Shown here: in pieces, positions 37,505-43,248 of the stretch
Layout of the letters: the number at the start of each line of letters is the position of its first letter
Numbering within the stretch: position 1 is the stretch's first letter
DNA from: Paracoccus sediminilitoris
GTDB taxonomy: Bacteria > Pseudomonadota > Alphaproteobacteria > Rhodobacterales > Rhodobacteraceae
Direction: 5' to 3'
Assembly: GCF_003259195.1 (NCBI RefSeq)
Contig: NZ_QJPK01000023.1
Coordinates: forward strand, 1-52,397
DNA: 52,397 nt
The notes under the pieces: model-generated
Told to the model about the DNA's origin: nothing
Database searches by the model: none
The model's input: only the letters and a program-made list of their open reading frames with translations
Position numbers and translations under genes: made by a program

Positions 37505-38284
37505 TCAGGCGCGGCTGCGGAAGACCGCTTCCAGCCTGCGGGCTTCCTCGGTCAGGCCCCAAGGCGGGTTGATCACGAACATGCCGGACCCGATCATGGA
37601 ATGGCCCGGACGCGCGGGCGGAAAGCCGACCTCGGACAGCAGGGCGTCGGGGAACTGGCTGGTCAGCTGCGCTGTCATCGCAAGATGCCGGTGATCCGTC
37701 AGGATCGGATACCATAGGGCGATGACGCCGACATTCCACTTGCGCGCCAAGAGGCCGATCTGGCGGGGGACGATGTCATACTCGGCCTTGATCTCATAGC
37801 TGGGGTCGATCAGCATCATGCCGCGCCGGGGGGTCGGCGGGCATTGCGCCTGCGCCATCTCGAACCCGTCACGGGCATGCAGGGTAGCAAAACCTGCCAC
37901 CGCGCGCAGGGCCTGATGTTCCGCGGGGTGCAGTTCGGCCAGATGAATGCGGTCGTCGGGACGGATGAAATGGGCGGCAACCAGAGGTGAACCGGGATAG
38001 ACATGGGCACCGCGCGACCGCCGAATTGCGGCCAAGGCATCCATCAGCGGATGGTCGTCGGGCAACCAGCCATCGGCGGTGGCGCGGGTTATGCCCGCTT
38101 TGGCCTCTCCGGTCTTCAAAGCTTCGGCCCCGGTCAGGTCATAGAGGCCTCGGCCGGCATGGGTTTCCAGATAGGACAGCGGCTTGTCCTTGCGGGCCAG
38201 GTATTCCATGGCCACCGCAAGCAGCGCGTGCTTGTGCAAATCGGCCAGATTCCCTGCGTGATAGGCGTGTTGATAACTGAGCAT
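37505..38284 (-). CDS. rlmJ: 23S rRNA (adenine-2030-N6)-methyltransferase
   Basis: A 259-residue RlmJ. MLSYQHAYHAGNLADLHKHA is the family N-terminus. SYLETHAGRGLYDL forms the SAM-binding loop, and MMLIDPSYEIKAEYD carries the catalytic DPPY-type motif as DPSY. FVINPPWGL closes the fold. It methylates A2030 of 23S rRNA in E. coli. It lies on the minus strand between the FtsB-like gene and the DUF2945 gene. Confidence 0.95.
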   Translation of the reverse strand: MLSYQHAYHAGNLADLHKHALLAVAMEYLARKDKPLSYLETHAGRGLYDLTGAEALKTGEAKAGITRATADGWLPDDHPLMDALAAIRRSRGAHVYPGSPLVAAHFIRPDDRIHLAELHPAEHQALRAVAGFATLHARDGFEMAQAQCPPTPRRGMMLIDPSYEIKAEYDIVPRQIGLLARKWNVGVIALWYPILTDHRHLAMTAQLTSQFPDALLSEVGFPPARPGHSMIGSGMFVINPPWGLTEEARRLEAVFRSRA

Positions 38285-38323
38285 CAGCCACGCTTAGCGC
38301 CCTTCTGCGGGCGCGAAAAGACG

Positions 38324-38539
38324 TCAATCTGCGCGTTTCAATTCGGACCGGCTTTTCAGCACGCGGTCACCGTCATCCTGTTCGATCAGATAGGCGGGAT
38401 CATCCTTGCTGGCCTTGCGGGTGACGGTGCTGCCCTTGATCTGGCGGCTGACGTCATCTTGGAAGATTTCGGTGATCTTGCCGGTCGCAGTGTGGCCGGA
38501 CCAGTCCCATTCGACCTTGGTGCCCTTGCGCAGAATCAT
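38324..38539 (-). CDS. DUF2945 / HVA1-type small protein
   Basis: A 71-residue protein. MILRKGTKVEWDWSGHTATGKITEIF followed by DDPAYLIEQDDGDRVLKSRSELKR matches the small Tudor-like DUF2945 ('hypervirulence associated') family. Function is unknown. The start at 38539 is preceded by GGAGG; the open frame to 38557 adds six residues. It is the first gene downstream of the hairpin array on the same strand, about 70 bp after the last hairpin. Confidence 0.82.
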   Translation of the reverse strand: MILRKGTKVEWDWSGHTATGKITEIFQDDVSRQIKGSTVTRKASKDDPAYLIEQDDGDRVLKSRSELKRAD

Positions 38540-38594
38540 GATGCCTCCGGTTCGCATGTTCCAGATGGAAATGCGCGATCAGGTGCAGGGTTCC

Positions 38595-38642
38595 GCTGAA
38601 ATGAAAATGCGGCGACCCCAGGGAGGAGGAGGGGGTCGCCGC
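38595..38642 (-). terminator. Last hairpin of the array, likely transcript terminator
   Basis: The twelfth hairpin (arms 38609-38619 and 38632-38642, 11 bp) is the only one followed on the minus strand by a T-rich tract, ATTTTCATTT. It probably ends the whole array transcript before the DUF2945 gene. Confidence 0.75.
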
Positions 38643-38758
38643 GCAACGCTGGCCCAGGGAGGAGGAGGGGCCGCGTTTGGGGTGCGGTGTTGGCCAGGGA
38701 GGAGGAGGGCCTTCACCGCGAACACCGGGGCCTCAGGGAGGAGGAGGAGGAGACCCGG
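38609..38758 (-). ncRNA. Hairpin quartet III (promoter-distal)
   Basis: Four hairpins with gaps of only 5, 6 and 2 nt. The first (38725-38758) has a loop with an extra 3 bases and one G-U pair on the minus strand; the last is the probable terminator. Nearly identical to quartet II. Confidence 0.8.
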
Positions 38759-38796
38759 CGTATCTGATTGCCGCGAATGGGGCGGCTATGTCTGAT

Positions 38797-38943
38797 GCGG
38801 CGACCCCAGGGAGGAGGAGGGGGTCGCCGCGCAACGCTGGCCCAGGGAGGAGGAGGGGCCGCGTTTGGGGTGCGGTGTTGGCCAGGGAGGAGGAGGGCCT
38901 TCACCGCGAACACCGGGGTCTCAGGGAGGAGGAGGAGACCCGG
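38797..38943 (-). ncRNA. Hairpin quartet II
   Basis: Four hairpins (38913-38943, 38872-38907, 38833-38865, 38797-38830) with 12-nt loops, separated from quartets I and III by 38-nt linkers. The hairpin at 38872 has a symmetrical TT/TT internal loop and the one at 38833 a single bulged base, both kept in quartet III. Confidence 0.8.
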
Positions 38944-38981
38944 CGTATTTGGTTGCCGCGAATGGGGCGGCTATGTCTGGT

Positions 38982-39136
38982 GCGGCGACCTCAGGGGGGA
39001 GGAGGAGGTCGCCGCCTTCCGCGTGAAACCCGGGGAGGAGGATCGGGTTCCTGCGTAACTTTGGGCGACATCCCTCAGGGAGGAGGAGAAAGGGATGTCG
39101 CCAGTCCTGACCACAGGGAGGAGGAGGTGGCCAGGA
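38982..39136 (-). ncRNA. Hairpin quartet I (promoter-proximal)
   Basis: Four more diverged hairpins beginning 10 nt after the DUF1127 stop. The second has the longest stem (12 bp), the third the shortest (6 bp). The fourth is homologous to the last hairpin of quartets II and III but has a C-G to T-A pair change (38991/39006), and its loop reads CCUCCCCCC, the only altered motif. Confidence 0.8.
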
Positions 39137-39146
39137 ATTCGAATTC

Positions 39147-39374
39147 TTACTGGGCCGAGCCGTATGCGGCTTCGCGTGCCAGGCGGGTGATCATGGTGCG
39201 GTTGATGCCCAGATCATCCAGATCGCGGGTCGTCAGCGCATTCAGTTCACGCACGGTCTGGCGGTAAACGGCGCGGCGGGCGCGGTTTTCCTGCATACGC
39301 TGGATCGCGGTCAGAAAACGGCCACGAAGACCGGTGTCAACGGTGACGTTCTGTGCTTGGGCGAAAACAGCCAT
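39147..39374 (-). CDS. DUF1127 protein (CcaF1-like, likely RNA-binding)
   Basis: A 75-residue basic protein. The C-terminal half, RRAVYRQTVRELNALTTRDLDDLGINRTMITRLAREAAYG, is the DUF1127 (YjiS-like) domain with the RELxxLxxRxLxDLGIxR core. The N-terminal MAVFAQAQNVTVDTGLRGRF resembles the R. sphaeroides protein CcaF1 as I recall it. CcaF1 binds RNA and affects sRNA maturation and turnover. AAGGAT is eight bases before the ATG. Its TAA is ten bases from the first hairpin, so array and gene must share a transcript unless a promoter is hidden in the coding region. Naming as ccaF1 is by analogy. Confidence 0.88.
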   Translation of the reverse strand: MAVFAQAQNVTVDTGLRGRFLTAIQRMQENRARRAVYRQTVRELNALTTRDLDDLGINRTMITRLAREAAYGSAQ

Positions 39375-39711
39375 GGTGGGTATCCTTTCGGTTCATCTCG
39401 TCTGCCGGACCCGGATTGGTACGGCGTTTCGTTGGGATGAAGATGGACCTTGGCGCCGCGATGCACAACGCACGGTTTGCGAATGCTGCCATGCAGCAAA
39501 CGCATGACTATTCCTGACCTATCAGCTGCCTTGTCGATGATATGACGTCATAAAATTGAAACAATACATTCGTTAGCGGTCACGCTGCGACTGCAAAATC
39601 GCAGCAATTGAAAGCGGTTAGTGCATAGCGGGACCAGTTTGTCGCAGGGGGTGTTGAGGCGCTGGCTTCTGTGCTTCATGGTGTCCAGCAAACAAGACAC
39701 AGGTTTTTCAC
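39375..39711. promoter_or_regulatory. Divergent intergenic region with three dyads (DUF1127 gene / mrp)
   Basis: This 337-bp gene-free stretch drives the DUF1127-array unit leftward and mrp rightward. It holds TGCTGC-CAT-GCAGCA (39484-39498), the perfect 12-bp palindrome TATGACGTCATA (39541-39552) and GCTGCGA/TCGCAGC (39584-39605). I could not assign a -35/-10 pair with confidence. The Rhodobacter counterpart is driven by RpoH-type sigma factors, but I do not see a clear CTTG -35 element here. Confidence 0.5.
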
Positions 39712-40797
39712 ATGCCCGTTTCCCGCGAAGCGATCCTTACGGCAATCTCGGATATTCCCCTTCCACAGGGGGGAACGCTGGGTGCGGCCGATATTGTCAG
39801 GGCCATTTCCATCGATGCGGGGACGGTGCGATTCGTCCTCGAGGTCGAAAATGCCGCCACCGCCAAGGCCTATGAACCCGTCGAGGTCGAGGCCAAGGCC
39901 CGCGTCGCCGCCCTGCCCGAGGTGACGGCCGTCCAGATCGTCATGACCGCCCCCGCCAAGCCCGCGCCCCCGAAGGCCGTGTCGGGCGATGCGCCTTCGC
40001 TGAAGATCGGCGGCCATCCCAAGCCGCAGGCGGGACCTCAGGCGATTCCCGGCGTTCGCAACATCATCGCCATCGGTTCGGGCAAGGGCGGTGTTGGCAA
40101 ATCGACTGTCACCTCGAACCTTGCCGTGGCCTTGGCCCGCGCAGGTCGCAAGGTCGGACTGCTGGATGCAGACATCTATGGTCCGTCGCAGCCGCGGATG
40201 ATGGGGTTGTCCGGTCGCCCCGCCAGTCCCGACGGCCAGCGGATCGAACCGCTGCATGCCCATGGCGTCACGGTTATGTCCATCGGTCTGATGTTGAAGG
40301 AGGGCGAGGCGCTGGTCTGGCGCGGCCCCATGCTGATGGGTGCTTTGCAGCAGTTGCTGCAGCAGGTGAACTGGGGCGAGCTGGATGTCCTGCTGATCGA
40401 CCTGCCGCCGGGCACGGGGGATGTGCAGCTGAGCCTGTGTCAGAAGGCGCCCGTCACGGGGGCGATCATCGTGTCGACGCCGCAGGACGTGGCACTGTTG
40501 GATGCGCGCCGCGCCATCGACATGTTCGGCAAGCTGAAGACGCCCGTGCTGGGTCTGATCGAGAACATGTCTTCTTACATATGTCCCAGTTGCGGTCACG
40601 AGGCGCATCTGTTCGGCCATGGTGGTGTCGCCACCGAGGCGGAGACGTTGGGGCTGCCCTTCCTGGGCGAGCTGCCGCTGGAGCTGGAGGTGCGCCTGGC
40701 GGGCGACTCGGGGCGTCCGGTCGCCTTGGGCGAGGGAAAGGTGGCCGAAGCCTATGCCCGGCTTGCCGAGCGGCTGATCGAGGGTGGTATCGCCTGA
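39712..40797 (+). CDS. Mrp/ApbC-type iron-sulfur cluster carrier ATPase
   Basis: A 361-residue Mrp/NBP35-type P-loop ATPase that carries [4Fe-4S] clusters to apo-proteins. An N-terminal MIP18/DUF59-like domain (1-85) is followed by a Pro/Ala-rich linker and the ATPase domain: deviant Walker A GSGKGGVGKSTV at 122-133, LLIDLPPGTGDVQLSL for Walker B, and the cluster-binding CPSC at 291-294 in MSSYICPSCGHEAHLFG. It stands alone between the array region and the dcw cluster. Confidence 0.95.
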   Translation: MPVSREAILTAISDIPLPQGGTLGAADIVRAISIDAGTVRFVLEVENAATAKAYEPVEVEAKARVAALPEVTAVQIVMTAPAKPAPPKAVSGDAPSLKIGGHPKPQAGPQAIPGVRNIIAIGSGKGGVGKSTVTSNLAVALARAGRKVGLLDADIYGPSQPRMMGLSGRPASPDGQRIEPLHAHGVTVMSIGLMLKEGEALVWRGPMLMGALQQLLQQVNWGELDVLLIDLPPGTGDVQLSLCQKAPVTGAIIVSTPQDVALLDARRAIDMFGKLKTPVLGLIENMSSYICPSCGHEAHLFGHGGVATEAETLGLPFLGELPLELEVRLAGDSGRPVALGEGKVAEAYARLAERLIEGGIA

Positions 40798-40833
40798 TTC
40801 CCACGGGAGGGGACGGGACGGTCGGGAATTCAC

Positions 40834-40863
40834 GGGAGGTCGCGACATGCGGCCTCCCTTTTT
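40834..40863 (+). terminator. Terminator after mrp/apbC
   Basis: Stem GGGAGG/CCTCCC with an inner CGC/GCG pairing, followed by TTTTT, 37 bp after the stop codon. Confidence 0.88.
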
Positions 40864-41394
40864 CGTGATGTCCCGTGAGCAGTCGAGGAGATTTCGTCGA
40901 AAATTTCCGCAGTTCGCGCTTGATCAACTTTAAACTGTGCTGAAGCTGCCGCAGTTCGCCAAAAAACGCCCCGCTCAATAAATTTCCATATTTGGTGTTG
41001 TCCAAATGCAACTATACCATAAGTTGTGCAAAATTTTGGAATTGTGGCGATTCGATGCCGTATATGCAGGTTTTTGCATCGGCGGAATGCGATGCATGGC
41101 CCAATAATACCGTTGCTTCCCATGAATTCCCATGCCACAACCAGATCACGAAAACGGGCAGAGAAACGGGGCACCAAAGACCCCGTGAAGGCGAAGCAGA
41201 CTTCATACAGGCATCCGTTTTCCAAATAGACCGGCCCGCGCGTGCGAGCAGCACCAACCCCAAGGTGGCGCGCGACAGGGCAGGCGACCAACCCCGCAAA
41301 GGGGCCCGGGTAACGGGAACGAGGGCGGCGGATCGGGCAGTGGCAGCAGCTCGGTCCGCCCTTTCTCTTTCGGAGGTCCGAAAGGGGCAGGACA
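40864..41394 (+). promoter_or_regulatory. 531-bp upstream region of the dcw cluster
   Basis: No gene found. It contains two direct repeats CCGCAGTTCGC (40907-40917 and 40949-40959) exactly 42 bp apart, the near-palindrome TTTCGTCGAAA (about 40892-40902), and ATTTGG/CCAAAT (40990-41007). The first 200 bp are AT-rich compared with the surroundings, which suits promoters. I looked for RNase P RNA (often near mraZ in alphaproteobacteria) and saw none of its conserved segments. Confidence 0.45.
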
Positions 41395-41406
41395 GTGAGG
41401 GCGGAC
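41354..41406 (+). promoter_or_regulatory. Nested hairpin enclosing the mraZ ribosome-binding site
   Basis: Outer arms GTCCGCCC (41354-41361) and GGGCGGAC (41399-41406) pair perfectly. Inner arms CTTTCGGA (41367-41374) and TCCGAAAG (41377-41384) also pair. The Shine-Dalgarno AAAGGGG (41381-41387) overlaps the inner 3' arm and the GTG start (41395) lies inside the outer stem. Folding would hide the start site, which suggests translational control of the first dcw gene. Confidence 0.5.
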
Positions 41407-41925
41407 GCAAAGGTGGCGCGTAAGTTCAGAGGCACCGAAACCGTCAAGGTTGACAGCAAGGGTCGCATGTCGATTCCCGCGCGCCTCAGACGCGTCTTCG
41501 ACGCCGGTGATCCCGGTTTCGCATCCGCTGCGAACGGCCGCACCCAGCTGGTCGCCGTCTATGGCCCCGATTGGTGGAACTGGCTGGAACTCTACAGCAT
41601 CGAGGCCATCGAAGAGATCGACGAACAGATCGACCGACTGACCCGCGGCAGCCAGGAACGCCGCTGGCTGGAGCTGTTGATGAACGGACAATCCACCGAC
41701 CTTGAGATCGACCGCGAAGGCCGCCTGGTGCTGCCTGCGAAGCTTCGCGAAAAGCTGGGCTTTTCCGAAGGGTCGGAAACGATCTTCGAATCGCGCGGGG
41801 ATTACGTCCAGGTCTATGCGCCCGATTCCCGACCCAAGGATGTCGAGGCGCTTGAAGAATTCACCGCACAGCACGGAGCGGGCTTTGACCCCCGTGCATT
41901 CCTGCATCAATCCGAACAGGGGTAA
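41395..41925 (+). CDS. mraZ: Transcriptional regulator MraZ
   Basis: A 176-residue MraZ with two AbrB-like SpoVT repeats: [17 protein letters not shown] (about 19-35) and [18 protein letters not shown] (about 104-121). MraZ binds DNA upstream of dcw genes and represses its own operon in other bacteria. The GTG at 41395 has AAAGGGG seven bases upstream. A second GTG at 41413, giving (V)ARKFRG, resembles the usual MraZ start and is a real alternative. It overlaps no gene and is followed four bases later by rsmH. Confidence 0.93.
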   Translation: MRADAKVARKFRGTETVKVDSKGRMSIPARLRRVFDAGDPGFASAANGRTQLVAVYGPDWWNWLELYSIEAIEEIDEQIDRLTRGSQERRWLELLMNGQSTDLEIDREGRLVLPAKLREKLGFSEGSETIFESRGDYVQVYAPDSRPKDVEALEEFTAQHGAGFDPRAFLHQSEQG

Positions 41926-41929
41926 GCCC

Positions 41930-42898
41930 ATGGCCGATCCGCATATCCCCGTTCTTCTGAACCCGCTGCTGCGCGCTGTCGCGCCGGTCGGCGGCGTCTG
42001 GCTGGACGGCACCTTTGGCGCGGGGGGCTATGCCCGCGGTCTGCTGGCCGCCGGGGCCGACAAGGTCATCGGCGTTGACCGCGACCCTTCCGTCTTTGCG
42101 ATGGCCGAGGGATGGCGCGGCGATCATGGCGACCGACTGCAGCTGGTCGAGGGCACGTTTTCCGACATGGACCGGCTGGCCGGCGAAAAGCTGGACGGGG
42201 TGGTCCTGGATCTGGGCGTCAGCTCGATGCAGCTGGATCAGGCCGATCGCGGCTTTTCCTTCATGCGCGACGGACCGCTGGACATGCGGATGGGGGGCGA
42301 TGTGCCTTCGGCCGCCGATCTGCTGAACACCGCTGAAGAAAGCGTGATCGCCGATGTCCTTTATCATTACGGAGAGGAACGCGCCTCGCGCCGCATCGCC
42401 AAGGCGATCGTCGCGGCACGTCCGCTGACCCGCACCGCGCAATTGGCCGAAGTGGTCGCATCCTGCCTGCCGCGCCCGAAATTCGGGCAGAGCCATCCCG
42501 CGACGCGCAGCTTTCAGGCGATCCGCATCTGGGTGAATGACGAATTCGGCCAGCTGGTCGCGGGGCTTTCCGCGGCCGAACGCGCGCTGAAGCCCGGCGG
42601 GCAGCTGGCGGTCGTCAGCTTCCATTCGCTGGAGGACCGGATCGTCAAGCGCTTCCTGCAGGCGCGGTCCGATGCCGGCGGGGCGGGGAACCGCTATGCG
42701 CCGGTGACCGAGCTGGTGACGCCAGCCTTCACCATGCCCTTCCGCCGCGCCATCGGTCCCGACCCCGAGGAACTGGACGTGAACCCGCGTGCGCGCTCGG
42801 CGCTGTTGCGGGTGGGCGTGCGCACTGATGCCCCGGCGGGCGATGTCGATGCCAAGGCGCTGGCCATGCCGCGCCTGCCGGGCAAGGGGAAGGGCTGA
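41930..42898 (+). CDS. rsmH: 16S rRNA (cytosine-1402-N4)-methyltransferase
   Basis: A 322-residue RsmH/Mra[16 protein letters not shown] opens it; [16 protein letters not shown] is the SAM-binding loop, [21 protein letters not shown] motif IV, and [18 protein letters not shown] is a strong family signature near residues 225-243. It methylates C1402 of 16S rRNA. AGGGGTAAG precedes the ATG. Its TGA overlaps the ftsL ATG. Confidence 0.97.
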   Translation: MADPHIPVLLNPLLRAVAPVGGVWLDGTFGAGGYARGLLAAGADKVIGVDRDPSVFAMAEGWRGDHGDRLQLVEGTFSDMDRLAGEKLDGVVLDLGVSSMQLDQADRGFSFMRDGPLDMRMGGDVPSAADLLNTAEESVIADVLYHYGEERASRRIAKAIVAARPLTRTAQLAEVVASCLPRPKFGQSHPATRSFQAIRIWVNDEFGQLVAGLSAAERALKPGGQLAVVSFHSLEDRIVKRFLQARSDAGGAGNRYAPVTELVTPAFTMPFRRAIGPDPEELDVNPRARSALLRVGVRTDAPAGDVDAKALAMPRLPGKGKG

Positions 42899-43248
42899 TG
42901 CGTTCGATCACCTATTTCGCCGGGATATTGGTGGTGATGGGTCTGGCCTTCTGGGCCTATCGCGAAAACTATGCCACTCAGGCCGCCATCGGAGAGATGG
43001 CGCAGGTCCAGCGCCAGATCGCATCCCTGCGCGAGGAACTGGGCGTCCTGCGCGCCGAATGGGCCTATCTGAACCGTCCTGAGCGCCTGCGCCAGCTGGT
43101 CGATCTGAACTTTGACCGCCTGCAACTGATCCCGGTCGAGACGGGGCAGTTCATCTCGCTCGACAATATCGATTATCCCAAACCGCCTCCTCCGGTCGAT
43201 CCGCTGGTCGTTCTGGAAGGCATTGCAACCCCCGAGGTTCAGCCATGA
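42898..43248 (+). CDS. ftsL: Cell division protein FtsL
   Basis: A 116-residue bitopic membrane protein. One transmembrane segment (about 4-21) is followed by a coiled-coil-prone region (about 32-70) and a Pro-rich periplasmic end. Sequence is weakly conserved, but size, topology and position between rsmH and ftsI identify it. It would act with the FtsB-like protein at 37139. It overlaps both neighbours. Confidence 0.93.
   Translation: MRSITYFAGILVVMGLAFWAYRENYATQAAIGEMAQVQRQIASLREELGVLRAEWAYLNRPERLRQLVDLNFDRLQLIPVETGQFISLDNIDYPKPPPPVDPLVVLEGIATPEVQP

Larger units (their letters stand above)
38609..38981 (-). repeat. Tandem duplication of a hairpin quartet plus linker
   Basis: 38609-38796 (188 bp) and 38797-38981 (185 bp) are direct repeats. 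I count four substitutions and one 3-bp indel, about 98 percent identity. The boundary is at (a)tgcgg, the start of the GCGGCGAC arm. Each unit holds four hairpins and a 38-nt linker that contains its own small hairpin (GCCGC/GCGGC) without the CCUCC motif. Confidence 0.92.
38609..39136 (-). ncRNA. Tandem 'cuckoo'/CcsR-like anti-Shine-Dalgarno sRNA array (12 stem-loops)
   Basis: Twelve hairpins lie end to end downstream of a DUF1127 gene. On the minus strand every loop shows CUCCUCCUCCCU or a close form; eleven have an exact CCUCCUCCC. Arms in + coordinates, from the promoter-proximal end: 39105-14/39127-36; 39064-75/39091-102; 39027-32/39044-49; 38982-92/39005-15; 38913-22/38935-43; 38872-83/38896-907; 38833-43/38856-65; 38797-807/38820-30; 38725-34/38750-58; 38684-95/38708-19; 38645-55/38668-77; 38609-19/38632-42. 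Stems run from 6 to 12 bp. In Rhodobacter sphaeroides four related sRNAs (CcsR1-4) follow the DUF1127 gene ccaF1, are induced by stress and are cut from a joint transcript. By analogy these loops would bind purine-rich mRNA sites or proteins. The number of mature RNAs is not visible from sequence. Confidence 0.88.

Noticed and set aside
38609..39136. CRISPR-like array of short repeats
   Set aside because: The conserved AGGGAGGAGGAG is only the loop; the 'spacers' are paired arms and repeat themselves. Spacing is irregular and no cas gene is near.
38677..39267. Plus-strand open reading frames with Gly/Arg-rich repeats across the array
   Set aside because: They arise from the GGAGGAGG loops; no family, no sensible start, and the structure evidence supports a minus-strand RNA.
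40864..41394. RNase P RNA upstream of mraZ
   Set aside because: The conserved GAGGAAAGTCCGG and the 3' CR-I/CR-V segments were not found on either strand.
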